Origin: Hymenobacter arizonensis
GTDB taxonomy: Bacteria; Bacteroidota; Bacteroidia; Cytophagales; Hymenobacteraceae
DNA: 64,000 bases
NCBI RefSeq assembly: GCF_900115775.1
Contig: NZ_FOXS01000008.1
Coordinates: forward strand, 192,767 to 256,766
Reading direction: 5' to 3'
The notes beneath the pieces are model-generated. The model did no database searches. It was given only the letters and a program-made list of their open reading frames with translations, and had not been told where the DNA came from. Shown piece after piece: positions 9,201 through 18,492 of the stretch. How positions within the stretch are numbered: the stretch's first letter is position 1; the number at the start of each line of letters is the position of its first letter. Both the position numbers and the translations under genes were made by a program.

Positions 9201-10070
9201 CTAATTAGCTTTGGCCCATGCAGGAGATATGGGAGAGAATCGGCCTAAAGCCACTAGCGTTACGTCTTTCTGCTTGCGCCCCCCGATGCTGCCGTCATGA
9301 ATCAAGTTATCCGTTGGCGCCACGTACAATTCGTAAGGCTTGATAATAATCTTAACCACGGGGTAATGGGGATTAGCCTCAAAAAAAGCGCGCACCAATG
9401 CATCCCGATTGCCCGCCAGAAGGGTATCCAAATGAAGTGTATGAGCATATTTATTGAGGATATCATCAACGCTGATGTTAATAAATAATAAGACGCGGGG
9501 CTCACTAGTCAAATTAATTGATATCCGGTTGTCAGCGCTGGCACACTCCTCAAGTGAATCGCCAGAATCACCATCCACGTGTAAACCACAAAACAAGTAA
9601 TCCTCCACACCACTGATAAACTTCCTGGTCATGGTTATATGAGGATTCGCGAGGATCGGCATTGCATGAATAATGTGATCCGAATCTTGTTCTATTTTTA
9701 GCTGCTCAATGTATTCTCCAATTTGCTTTTCAAACGCTTGAAAAACGGTCGGTTCTTTACTGAATCTCTCCTGCAAGTCTTTGCGAAACAGCACACTGTC
9801 AAAATCGATGTTTTTACAAACAGCAATTATCTCATCAGGAAGTTTAAATATTCCTATTGTCTTGTTGTATAGTTGATCGCTTAAATGATCTTCCGGGGCA
9901 GCCAAAATAGCAATGTCTTCTGGACTTGGTTTGACCCAGCTGTTAATAGGGCCGTAGCTATTTTTGTGGTATTCAACGTGCTGCATTAACTCTGAGCCCA
10001 CACTCAGCTCAAGTCTTCCCAGAAAATCATTATCGTGAGCGTAAAGCTTTACACTTTCTAACAAGGCCAT
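9201..10070 (-). CDS. HxD protein, putative Fe(II)/2-oxoglutarate-type oxygenase of the RiPP-like locus
   Basis: This 289-aa protein is the last gene of the locus and starts 52 bp after the maturase stop. It has a CGLHVDGD segment giving an HxD pair (H164, D166), a strand-rich middle (NRISINLTSEPRVLLFINIS) and a late histidine in DNLIHDGS (H258). HxD plus a distal His is the iron-binding triad of 2-oxoglutarate-type oxygenases and related double-stranded beta-helix proteins, and spacing of about 90 residues is plausible. I did not identify the 2-oxoglutarate-binding Arg with certainty; R265 is a candidate. With a radical SAM enzyme and a precursor-like peptide upstream, I infer a second tailoring step on that peptide. 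It could also be a non-catalytic partner. Confidence 0.45.
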   Translation of the reverse strand: MALLESVKLYAHDNDFLGRLELSVGSELMQHVEYHKNSYGPINSWVKPSPEDIAILAAPEDHLSDQLYNKTIGIFKLPDEIIAVCKNIDFDSVLFRKDLQERFSKEPTVFQAFEKQIGEYIEQLKIEQDSDHIIHAMPILANPHITMTRKFISGVEDYLFCGLHVDGDSGDSLEECASADNRISINLTSEPRVLLFINISVDDILNKYAHTLHLDTLLAGNRDALVRAFFEANPHYPVVKIIIKPYELYVAPTDNLIHDGSIGGRKQKDVTLVALGRFSPISPAWAKAN

Positions 10071-10122
10071 TTGATAGTAGTTGGGGAAAGTTATAGATTG
10101 AGAAATCCAGCTGCCTGCTGAG

Positions 10123-11337
10123 TCAATTCAAAATGGATATGAAAGAATCGTTGTTCGGGACCATATCTTTATTTATGCGGGCCAAAATCTCTTCAAAGTC
10201 CAACGCGGGCAAATGTTCGCTTAGTGATGGGTCAAGGATCCGAATTCTATTTTGAATGTAAGTTATCATTTTCAGCAAATCCGAGCAATAGACTGATCTG
10301 TTATCGAATAAATTCTCCTGGCGGAACCGGTGCACAACATAGCCGCCTCCGCAAACCTGTTTGACCGGACATACTTGGCATTCTTGGCACAAGCGCTGGT
10401 GTCCTTCGCTGTACATTATCGCCAAAGGAGTTTTCATAGCTTGAGCTAGCGTGTTAGTGTACACGCTCATGCCCTCCTTTGTAAAATTATGACCACATGC
10501 TTTCATGGGATCGGTTGCCTCGATACCACCATTGGTTTCAATCACTAGCACTCCGTTCTCTCGCATGCCGAAGTGATCGTTCCCCGCTTCCTCAATTCCA
10601 ATGATCAAAGCGATCATAATCTCAAAAATGTCAATTCGAACCTTTGAGTCGCTCTGGTCCGCCAGCCAGTGCTCAAACAGGGTGATGATTTTATCGGCCC
10701 ATGGCGTTTCGTAAGGATTCTTTAACCAAGCCGGTTTGGTATCGTGTGTGAAGTCAGGTGGCAGTATGTTCCACTTATTTATACCCAATGATTTATAGCT
10801 CTCATATATCTCAATGGGATTATTGTCAACATTCATGACGGTTATAACCGTCAGATTGGCAGGGAAATGACGCTTGTAAGTTTGCAACCCCTGAATAACA
10901 TCATCGTAGGAACCTTTTCCGGAATGGTAGAGGCGATAGACATCGTGTAGTGCCCGGGTTCCATCCAAACTGAAGCCGGCGTCAATGTTTAGTTCTTTGA
11001 ATAGGGAACACCACTCCTCGTCAACTAAAACTCCATTGGTTTGAAGTATGAAATCAAAGGCCACGGAAGTGCGCTTGTGACATTCATTAACAAAGTACCT
11101 GAATAGGGCTTTGTCCGCTAACAGCGGCTCACCCCCATGGAATATGATTAAAAAGTCGCTCTTGTTGTTCGCTAGGCAATACTCTTCTATTCTATCAACG
11201 ACTTTAACCATTGTCTCCTTAGACATCACTTTTGGTTGAGCCTTATAAGACTGGTCGCCTTTGTTATACATGTAGCAATACGAGCAATTCAGATTACAAC
11301 GGCTGGCTATCTTTAAAACAATGCCTGAGAGCTCCAT
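10123..11337 (-). CDS. radical SAM/SPASM peptide maturase
   Basis: From ATG 11337 the protein is 404 aa. A TTG at 11379 would add 14 residues but fits the family less well. The radical SAM cluster motif CNLNCSYC gives C14, C18 and C21. The C-terminus has a SPASM-type cysteine set: CGHNF, CQECQVCPVKQVCGGGY and a final YC. Such enzymes bind one SAM-cleaving 4Fe-4S cluster and auxiliary clusters, and many make carbon-carbon, carbon-sulfur or ether links in ribosomal peptides. Anaerobic sulfatase maturases share the layout, but no sulfatase is near and a 58-aa peptide gene lies upstream on the same strand. I infer RiPP maturation. The gene lies behind the large palindrome at 11389-11469, so its expression may be set by read-through. 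Confidence 0.82.
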   Translation of the reverse strand: MELSGIVLKIASRCNLNCSYCYMYNKGDQSYKAQPKVMSKETMVKVVDRIEEYCLANNKSDFLIIFHGGEPLLADKALFRYFVNECHKRTSVAFDFILQTNGVLVDEEWCSLFKELNIDAGFSLDGTRALHDVYRLYHSGKGSYDDVIQGLQTYKRHFPANLTVITVMNVDNNPIEIYESYKSLGINKWNILPPDFTHDTKPAWLKNPYETPWADKIITLFEHWLADQSDSKVRIDIFEIMIALIIGIEEAGNDHFGMRENGVLVIETNGGIEATDPMKACGHNFTKEGMSVYTNTLAQAMKTPLAIMYSEGHQRLCQECQVCPVKQVCGGGYVVHRFRQENLFDNRSVYCSDLLKMITYIQNRIRILDPSLSEHLPALDFEEILARINKDMVPNNDSFISILN

Positions 11338-11388
11338 AAAGTAGGTAGATTTAAGGAAGAGTGGATAACAATCAATCAAAACAAAAGG

Positions 11389-11469
11389 TAAGCTGACGTA
11401 ACAATAGCAAAAAATAAAGGGACATAAATTTTATGTCCCTTTATTTTTTGCTATTGTTACGTCAGCTTA
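11389..11469. terminator. 81-bp perfect palindrome between peptide and maturase genes
   Basis: The arms 11389-11428 and 11430-11469 are exact reverse complements over 40 bp around a single centre base at 11429. The inner stem pairs an A-run plus AATAAAGGGACAT with its complement, giving a GGGAC/GTCCC core flanked by A/T tracts on both sides, as in a bidirectional intrinsic terminator. The outer arms extend to the TAA stop of the peptide gene (11467-11469). It would stop or reduce transcription after the peptide and so keep the maturase below the peptide. A 40-bp flawless stem is longer than a terminator needs; an assembly artefact should be excluded. Confidence 0.7.
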
Positions 11470-11643
11470 GCGCTGGGTACGAGTCTCTGTGCGAATAGGG
11501 CCACGTACGTACGTGCTTTGCGAATAAGGATAGATGCCGTAGCAATCCTCGCCAGAGTTCAGCAATTTGGAGAGAATGCTGAATTTTTCATTACTAGTCA
11601 AAGAGTTTTCGACTTGTACTTGTTCTTTCGCTTTAGTATGCAT
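11467..11643 (-). CDS. 58-aa RiPP precursor-like peptide
   Basis: A short frame from ATG 11643 to TAA 11467-11469, translated by hand. The N-terminal half is a charged leader-like helix (HTKAKEQVQVENSLTSNEKF, then SILSKLLNS). The C-terminal half is quite different: it begins GEDC (C34) and carries four Tyr residues at 35, 38, 40 and 45, the segment TYVRGP, and an Arg/Thr-rich tail. Aromatic residues spaced like this are common sites for radical SAM crosslinks of the cyclophane type, so Y35-Y45 is the likely core. It lies directly before the radical SAM/SPASM gene on the same strand and has a good Bacteroidota promoter 43 bp before its start. I know no named family for it, so the role is inferred from context. 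Confidence 0.6.
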   Translation of the reverse strand: MHTKAKEQVQVENSLTSNEKFSILSKLLNSGEDCYGIYPYSQSTYVRGPIRTETRTQR

Positions 11644-11685
11644 GGTAGTGTGTGGGTTAGAAAGTCCTCATTATTGAGGGTTGTA

Positions 11686-11716
11686 CAAACATAATGAATA
11701 TTACTTCCTATCCCAA
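11686..11716 (-). promoter_or_regulatory. Bacteroidota-type promoter of the precursor-like peptide
   Basis: On the minus strand a -33 TTG (11716-11714) is followed after 20 bases by TATGTTTG (11693-11686), an exact match to the TAnnTTTG -7 consensus of Bacteroidota housekeeping promoters. It lies 43 bases before the peptide ATG. No good Shine-Dalgarno is present, as is usual in this phylum. Confidence 0.65.
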
Positions 11717-12474
11717 CATATACACCTGTTAAGTTATAAATTTTTTTAATTAAACTGAGCCTTTTCTATTGCAATTACTCTGTTTTATAAGAACTTGTAG
11801 CAAGAAGTAAGTACATGCCAAATCAAGTTAGACACCAACGTATCATGTAACTTCAGTTAATTATTCAAGGTTGAGCTGCGGCGAAAAAGTACTATTATTT
11901 GAAAAAACTGTGTTGGTACTTAAAGCTGGGCTTGCCAAGCGGGGGCGGATCCTGCTCAGCTGGCCACCGAGAGCGGTAGTTTGCTTCAGGTTGCTTTTTG
12001 ACCGGCTACCATTCGTTGCTCTTAACACGCGCCAAGACTGGACGTGAGTTCCGGCAGCACAAGCACTGCAGGCATGAGTTGAAAGGCCTGATCAATATCC
12101 TTTATTGTGGAACCACCTATAATAAATAATAAAGCGAATGCTAAAAAGGCCTGGATACTTGGCGCTATCTGGGCCAGAGCGGGTTAAAATAGTAAAATGG
12201 ATAAACTAGCCTTGTCAACAAAACTTACATGATCTAAGACCAACAAGGCATGTGTAGCAAAGCACCAAGCTAAAAGAAACATCCGACACTACAATTAATT
12301 ATGTATCAACTGAGACGCTGGAAGGGTTTGCCGGCAAGCATGCCGCTTAGTTAGCTCGCCGTTCGGATCGAGAGCTGTTGTGAGCTTTAGGCATTAGCCT
12401 CTTGCAAATGCCACATTGCTTTCTGACAGCTAGAAGGTGTTATGCACCTATGAGCGAAATTAGCGGGTGTGTAA
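11717..12474. other. intergenic stretch, nothing recognised
   Basis: AT-rich at first, mixed later. Short frames only; none resembles a known family. The ORF at 12402-12587 is in a different frame from the IS5-like relic that starts at 12475 and is not supported. Confidence 0.35.
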
Positions 12475-12864
12475 ATTACCCGCCGCGCCTATCCCAGCGA
12501 CGTCACCGACGACGAATGGGCCTTTCTCTTGCCGTATTTGATGCTACTACGCGAATATGCGGGCGAGCGCCAGTACCGATTGCGTGAGTTATTCAACGCC
12601 TTGCGCTACGTGGTGCGCACGGGCTGCACCTGGCGCTACTTGCCCCATGATTTGCAGCCCTGGGCTACGTGCTACCAGCAGTGAGCCCGCTGGCGCGATG
12701 CCCGCGTGTTTGAGGCTCTGACCGACGACCTACGCCAAGTGCTGCGCTTGAACGAGGCACGGCCCACCGACCCGAGCGCCGTGATTTTCGATTCGCGCAC
12801 GCTGCAGAGCACGCCCGAAAGCGGGCACCGGGCGGGCTATCACGGGGCCAAGCGGCAGTGGTAG
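12475..12864 (+). pseudogene. IS5-family transposase N-terminal relic
   Basis: The frame encodes YPSDVTDDEWAFLLPYL, then LRELFNALRYVVRTGCTWRYLPHD and VIFDSRTLQST, the usual opening of IS5-family (DUF4096 type) transposases up to the first catalytic Asp. The start codon position reads ATT (12475), there is an in-frame TGA at 12682-12684, and it ends at TAG 12862 after KRQW, where an intact protein would go on. No terminal repeats were found. It is inactive. Confidence 0.7.
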
Positions 12865-13029
12865 ATTTCAGATCAGTTCGCTTACTTAAAAAGGTTCAAA
12901 TCATTTAAACTGACAGTACACTGCAACCTTAAATGCCTACTTTTGACCTTTGACTGCCTCATCAACTTTTGTTCACAAACCTCCTGCTCGCTGCGTCGGG
13001 TCTTGAACTCGGCATCATATAGAATTTCA

Positions 13030-16000
13030 ATGCGTTCCTTCAAAAGTCTAAATAACCTCGTTGGCTGGCTCGTTTTCGCGATTGCCACCGTCACGTATCT
13101 GCTCACCCTGGAGCCCACCGCTTCGTTTTGGGACTGCGGCGAGTTCATAGCCTGCTCCTTTAAATTACAGGTGCCCCACCCTCCCGGGGCGCCTACTTTC
13201 CTGCTGCTGGGCCGCCTGATGTCGCTGTTCTCGTTTGGCGACGTCACCAAGGTGGCCGTGCTCATCAATGCGCTGTCGGCCCTGAGCAGTTCCTTCACGG
13301 TCCTGTTTCTGTTCTGGATTATCACCCGCATGGCCCGCAAGCTGGTATTGCGCTACGACGCAGCCGCCAGCGCCGTGTCGGCCGAATACATCGAGCCCAC
13401 TAGCCCCCAAACGCTGCTTATTCTGAGCGCCGGTGCCGTGGGCGCGCTGGCCTTTGCGTTCTCCGATTCGTTCTGGTTCAACGCCGTAGAGGGCGAGGTA
13501 TACGCCATGTCGGCCCTGTGCACGGCCGCCGTGGTATGGATTATGCTGAAATGGGAAGCCCGGGCCCACGAGCCCGACTCCGACAAGTGGCTCATCCTCA
13601 TTGCCTACGTTATTGGCCTGAGCATCGGTGTTCACTTGCTCAACCTGCTCACACTGCCCGCGCTGGGCTTTATCTACTATTACCGACGCACCGCCAACCC
13701 CACCACCAAAGGTGCCATCGTTGTGATGGCGGTGAGCATGCTCATTGTGGGCTCCATCATGGTGGGCATCATTCCCGGCCTGCCCACGCTGGCGGGCAGC
13801 TTCGAGGTATTCTTTGTGAATGCCATAGGCCTGCCGTTCAACTCGGGTCTGATTATCTTCCTGCTGCTCTTCGCGGGCCTGATTTACTTCGGGTTCCGGC
13901 TTTCGTACAAGAACCGCAGCCAGCTGCTGAACACGGCCATGCTGTGCTTCGTGTTCATCATGATTGGCTATTCGAGCTACCTCATTGTTCCCATTCGCAG
14001 CTCGTTTAGACCTACCATCAACGAGAATGCTCCCGAGGATGTACTCTCGTTTGTGAGCTACCTCAAGCGCGAGCAGTACGGCTCGCGGCCCCTGCTCTAC
14101 GGCCCACACCTGTTCTCGCAGCCCGACCACTACGAGGAAGGCGCCCCCCGCTACGCCCGCGACCAGAAAACCGGCACTTACAAGGAAATTCTGCCCCGCC
14201 AGCAGCAGGCCGGCTACCCCGAAAGCGACAAGATGCTGCTGCCGCGCATCTACAACTACGAGCCCGACCAGGTTGCTCACTACAAGAAGTGGGTTGACAT
14301 TCAGGACGGCGCAAAGCCCAGCATGGGCCAAAACCTGGGCTTCATGTTCCGCTACCAGATGGGGCACATGTTCTGGCGCTACTTCATGTGGAACTACGTG
14401 GGGCGCGAGTCCGACATTCAGCAGGCGGGCGTTGCGGGGCCATTTAGCCCCAATGCTTCTTCCCTACCCGCTCGCATTGGCGAGAGCCCGGCGCACAATA
14501 ACTTCCTGGCGCTGCCTCTCATTCTGGGCCTGGTGGGCCTATTTTTCCAGAGCCGCCGCAACGGCAAAGACGCTTGGGTAACGGGCTTGCTGTTCCTGAT
14601 GACCGGCCTGGCCATTGTGTTCTACCTCAACCAGCCGCCGCGCGAGCCCCGCGAGCGTGACTATACTTTCACCGGCGCCACGTTTGCCTTTGCCATCTGG
14701 ATAGGCCTGGGCGTGCTGGGCATAGCCGAGCTATTGGGCAAAGTGGTAAAAGCCGACGGCCTGCGCGCCGGCCTGGCCCTGGCAGCGGGCCTGCTCATCC
14801 CCGGCATCATGGTGGCCCAGGGCTGGGATGACCACGACCGTTCTGACCGCTACAACTCTGTGGATTCGGCCAAGAACCTGCTCAACAGCTGCGCCCAGAA
14901 CGCCATTTTGTTCACCAACGGCGACAACGACACCTTCCCGCTCTGGTATGCCCAGGAGGTGGAGGGCATCCGCACCGACGTGCGCGTGGCCGTGCTCAGC
15001 TACCTGAACACCGACTGGTACATTGCTCAGATGAAGCGCCGCTCCTACAAGTCGGCCCCGTTCCCCATCAGCATGGGCGACGACCGGTACGCCCAGGGCA
15101 CCAACGACATGCTGCCTTTCGCGGCCAACCCCTCGGTGCAAAGCGTGAACCTGAAGGAGTTTATTCAGCTGGTGCAGGACAACAACCCGCTGCTGCAGGT
15201 GCAGTACCAGGAAGGTGGCCCGGGCATGATGTCGTTCCCCACCCCGAACTTCTATCTGCCCATTGATACGGCTGCGGTGAAAAAGCTCGGCATCATCCCC
15301 AAAGAGCGCGAAAAGCAGCTGGTACCGCGCATGGAATGGAGCATGGGCAAGCGTGCCATTGAGAAGAAAAACCTGGTGATACTGGACATGATTGCGACCA
15401 ACAACTGGGAGCGGCCCATCTACTTCAGCAGCACCGTGGCGCAAAGCGACTACATGAACCTGCAGCCCTACTTCCAGCTCGAAGGCATGGCGTACCGCCT
15501 GCTCCCGCTGAAGGACCCGAACTACGACCCCCGCGGCGACGAAGGCTACGTGGAAAAAGAGCTTAATTATAACGTTCTCGTTAACACGTTTAAGTACCGC
15601 GGCCTGAATAACCCGAACATTTTCTACGACGAGAACAACCTGCGATTCCCGGCCAACTACCGCGAAAAGTTCGCCCGCCTAGCCAATGCCTACTTGGCTG
15701 AAGGCAACGTGGCCAAAGCTAAAGAATTGGCCATTAAGTGCCTCGAACTGATGCCGAATCAAGCCATTCCTTACGATTACTATTCGCCTCAGCTGGTGCC
15801 GGCGTTGGTGGCTGGCGGCGAAAAGCAAAAAGCTGACGAGCTCATGGACACCATGACCCGTCGCTCAGAGCAAATGCTGGCCTACTACGCCACCCGGCCT
15901 GACGCCAGCCTCTTCGAGGACGACCAGCGCGGCTACCTGCTTAGCCTACAGAGTGTATACCGCGCCGCCGAGCTCAGCGGCGATAAGGCCCGCAGCGAGA

Positions 16001-16038
16001 AGGCCATTGGACTGCTGAACCATTACTACCCGCGGTAG
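13030..16038 (+). CDS. DUF2723 family multi-pass membrane protein
   Basis: From ATG 13030 the protein is 1002 aa. An upstream start at 12943 would add a 29-residue tail unlike the family. It starts with the DUF2723 pattern: a membrane helix, TYLLTLEPTASFWDCGEFIA and LQVPHPPGAPTFLLLGRL. About ten further membrane segments follow to residue 590, with a soluble C-terminal part ending in helical repeats. The family is widespread in Bacteroidota and related to human TMEM260, an O-mannosyltransferase, with a GT-C-type fold in which the Asp/Glu pair near DCGE is in the active site. A role in protein O-glycosylation in the inner membrane is therefore likely. It is a typical core gene among mobile debris. 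Confidence 0.88.
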   Translation: MRSFKSLNNLVGWLVFAIATVTYLLTLEPTASFWDCGEFIACSFKLQVPHPPGAPTFLLLGRLMSLFSFGDVTKVAVLINALSALSSSFTVLFLFWIITRMARKLVLRYDAAASAVSAEYIEPTSPQTLLILSAGAVGALAFAFSDSFWFNAVEGEVYAMSALCTAAVVWIMLKWEARAHEPDSDKWLILIAYVIGLSIGVHLLNLLTLPALGFIYYYRRTANPTTKGAIVVMAVSMLIVGSIMVGIIPGLPTLAGSFEVFFVNAIGLPFNSGLIIFLLLFAGLIYFGFRLSYKNRSQLLNTAMLCFVFIMIGYSSYLIVPIRSSFRPTINENAPEDVLSFVSYLKREQYGSRPLLYGPHLFSQPDHYEEGAPRYARDQKTGTYKEILPRQQQAGYPESDKMLLPRIYNYEPDQVAHYKKWVDIQDGAKPSMGQNLGFMFRYQMGHMFWRYFMWNYVGRESDIQQAGVAGPFSPNASSLPARIGESPAHNNFLALPLILGLVGLFFQSRRNGKDAWVTGLLFLMTGLAIVFYLNQPPREPRERDYTFTGATFAFAIWIGLGVLGIAELLGKVVKADGLRAGLALAAGLLIPGIMVAQGWDDHDRSDRYNSVDSAKNLLNSCAQNAILFTNGDNDTFPLWYAQEVEGIRTDVRVAVLSYLNTDWYIAQMKRRSYKSAPFPISMGDDRYAQGTNDMLPFAANPSVQSVNLKEFIQLVQDNNPLLQVQYQEGGPGMMSFPTPNFYLPIDTAAVKKLGIIPKEREKQLVPRMEWSMGKRAIEKKNLVILDMIATNNWERPIYFSSTVAQSDYMNLQPYFQLEGMAYRLLPLKDPNYDPRGDEGYVEKELNYNVLVNTFKYRGLNNPNIFYDENNLRFPANYREKFARLANAYLAEGNVAKAKELAIKCLELMPNQAIPYDYYSPQLVPALVAGGEKQKADELMDTMTRRSEQMLAYYATRPDASLFEDDQRGYLLSLQSVYRAAELSGDKARSEKAIGLLNHYYPR

Positions 16039-16102
16039 TGTAAACTGACTGACTTGGGTCGTTAAATCTAGTTTCTTTGTAAGCGCTCTGATTAGACTTA
16101 AT

Positions 16103-16141
16103 ACCGGGAGGCGTAGCATCTTAAGGAGCACGTCTCCCGGT
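16103..16141 (+). terminator. hairpin after the DUF2723 gene
   Basis: ACCGGGAGGCGT pairs with ACGTCTCCCGGT with one mismatch and a loop of about 15 bases, 65 bases after the stop. There is no clear T-run, so it is only a weak terminator candidate. Confidence 0.35.
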
Positions 16142-17303
16142 TATAGAATGCAACGTAAGTTGTCAGATTCAACTGCTGCACAACCTAAACCAGCGAGGAG
16201 CATAGCTAAGATCAATAATCGAGCGTTCCTACCTGGACGCAACCATATAGTAGGCCAACCACCCTTCATAAGCAACATTATTCTGGGATATCAAGCATGT
16301 TGTGCGGAACCCAAAATAGGCGTAGGAACACATCGCTTGGTGGTTGGTGCGTGCTTGAGTCGTCGATGCTCTTAACCTACTAAATCCGCAGAGTTCCTTA
16401 ACTCTTTCTTGAATGGTACCCTATGTGGGCAACGGAGCACAATTTTTCAGCCATGACACTGGTGTGTGCGACGTCAACTTGACCATTATAACTCGATGGA
16501 TAACTGCGAGTAAAGCTCACCATGGGGCCTCTGCCGAGACTACCAAGTCTGCGTATCACCGGTTAAAACAGAACCCTAACACTTTAAACCTTTATGGTAT
16601 ACTGCCTTTGCTGCACAAGAATCAAAAACCTACTGAAGGAAGAGGCATCTTCCCTAAGCACGGCCCTAGCGGCTGCACTGAAGCTCGTGCCGTCAGTTCT
16701 TCAAAGGATGGCGTTATGGTCATTGGGAATTAAGGCCGAAACCTTGAGATCAAATCGATGAAAGGCAGTGCTTCAGCACAAAGGCGCGCCGTCGTGGTGC
16801 CCCGAGGGGCCCTTGTGCGCACGGCTAGGGCAGATGGAGCGGCTCGCTAACTTACATTTTAAACCGACACTGGTACCCTTGCTTTATGGTTTTAAATGAT
16901 TTTGGACCTTCCCCGAGCTAGGGGCTGAACGGGGGTAGTCTTGCTGCGCGATCTCTGTTTGCACATTTGGCCGCCCACTCACGCAGGATATTTCTAAGGC
17001 GTACTCTGCTCTTTGAACTATTCTCTACCAGCGAATTTACCAACCAGGCATTGACCTATTGCCCATCCCGCCACTATCTAATAGCGGGTTCTACTGCCAG
17101 AAGCTTCCTATTTTGACTTGGCAAGGCTGCGTCGCCAGCTGCGCCCACCGACGTCAGTAGCGCAAAGATGTTATGTGGATAACCAGCATATCCATGCCCT
17201 TACTATTTGCTAAGCCCTTAGTGGAGCAATAGAGAGCATTAAATTTGTTCTGTTTCAGGATCGATACTTTATGAATCAGAGGGCTTGATCATTGGAGTTA
17301 GCG
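16142..17303. other. 1.2-kb stretch without a recognisable gene
   Basis: Frames on both strands are short, and their translations (for example 16148-16375 and 16413-16733) are rich in Cys, His, Ser and Arg with no family pattern. I see no repeats, terminal inverted repeats or RNA gene. It may be decayed gene sequence. Confidence 0.4.
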
Positions 17304-18182
17304 CTAGTTTTTGATGGTTGATAGAACTCTTTGTTTGATGTCTTGTAATCTGCCTACCTGTTGAACTAACGCGGGTACTTGGTCCAAACTAAACACAAAA
17401 TTCCAAGTGTACGAAACAATAGAATAGATTGAACCCGTGTTAGAATTTGGTAAAGAGCCAGCTCGAAATATTACGATACCAACTAAAATCACTACGAATA
17501 GCTCCATAACTCCCCAGTTATTTGCTTGAGCATCAATTAATTTTGTTCTCCAATCAGCTAAATGATTGTAGTGGCCCCAAACGTCGTCTCGTCCCTGATT
17601 GGATAAGATGCCTACTTCGTGCTCATATTGGTCATTTAGCCCTTTATTGAGTTGACGCGACCGGCGTGCGTAACGTTTGTTTAATATGTACAAGGGAACG
17701 CCTATAAGAAAGCAATAAACTGCTATTTGGACGTCATAAATAAACAACATAGACAGTGCCCCGAAAAAGCTGAAAAGAGCAGTGATTGATCTTGGAATGT
17801 CGTGCTCAAAGAAGTTTATAAACTCTCGAGATAAACTGGATCGAGCGATTATTTTGGAAGAATCGACGTTTAGAGTCCTTTGTTGCAAAACAATCTCAGT
17901 GGCCGTATCTCTATAGATAGCAGAATAGATCCTAATGTTATAACGTAACCTAATTACTCGGATCAAAGCGTGTGCAATCCATACTCCTACAAAGCATAGT
18001 AGGCCAAATGATTCATGATCGATGGCTGCATTTATAGCGAGACCAGTTACATAAGGAAAGAATAAATTAAATATGTTTTCTAATATTGTTAAAACATATG
18101 TGGAAAATATTTTTAACCTATTAATACTAAATATTTTTTCGGGAGACCAGTGTGTTTCCAATGACATATGTGTGTTACCCAT
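17304..18182 (-). CDS. orphan ABC transporter six-transmembrane domain protein
   Basis: From ATG 18182 the product is 292 aa (a TTG two codons upstream is also possible). It resembles the stand-alone ABC six-transmembrane family (ABC_membrane_3): a cytoplasmic N-terminal segment, hydrophobic helices near residues 22-45, 60-80, 130-180 and 230-250, and a late region FSLDQVPALVQQVGRLQDIKQRV typical of the end of an exporter membrane domain. No nucleotide-binding domain follows and none is encoded beside it, so the usual ATPase half is missing or encoded elsewhere. The gene is AT-rich. The TonB receptor starts upstream on the same strand but more than 300 bp away. The substrate is unknown. Confidence 0.62.
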   Translation of the reverse strand: MGNTHMSLETHWSPEKIFSINRLKIFSTYVLTILENIFNLFFPYVTGLAINAAIDHESFGLLCFVGVWIAHALIRVIRLRYNIRIYSAIYRDTATEIVLQQRTLNVDSSKIIARSSLSREFINFFEHDIPRSITALFSFFGALSMLFIYDVQIAVYCFLIGVPLYILNKRYARRSRQLNKGLNDQYEHEVGILSNQGRDDVWGHYNHLADWRTKLIDAQANNWGVMELFVVILVGIVIFRAGSLPNSNTGSIYSIVSYTWNFVFSLDQVPALVQQVGRLQDIKQRVLSTIKN

Positions 18183-18492
18183 AATCAACTAAAGGCGGAG
18201 TGAATGTTGCTTTGGTAAGAGTATTAATGATTGATCTTCGTAAGCGTTTTTGAGATACCGTGAATACGCCAGTAAAGTAATACAGCAAGGTAAGCAGTCG
18301 TCTTTCATTGAACGGAGGAACTGCTTGCCTTGCGCGGGCAGTAAAAAGAATCGGAGTTGCTTATCAGTAAATGAGATTTGCTGTTAGGCTATAAGTAGGC
18401 CCGCGACAATGAAATGAGACGTTGCCCGAGCGGCACTCACTCCGTTACTCCCCCCGAAAAGCATGTGCTAAGGACTTAAGCATAACAGCTAA
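18183..18492. other. intergenic stretch, nothing recognised
   Basis: About 310 bases between the TonB receptor stop and the six-TM gene, with no convincing promoter or terminator. Confidence 0.3.

Noticed and set aside
9191..9206. CAGTTTGGCTAATT at the end of the HxD gene, also in the 54.1-kb palindrome
   Set aside because: A shared 14-mer is expected several times by chance in 64 kb, and this copy lies across a stop codon.
13165..14367. Minus-strand frame of 400 aa opposite the DUF2723 gene
   Set aside because: Shadow rich in His, Gln and Gly. The plus-strand family match is clear.
16148..16733. Two short frames after the DUF2723 gene
   Set aside because: No family pattern, no consistent codon use, no start context.
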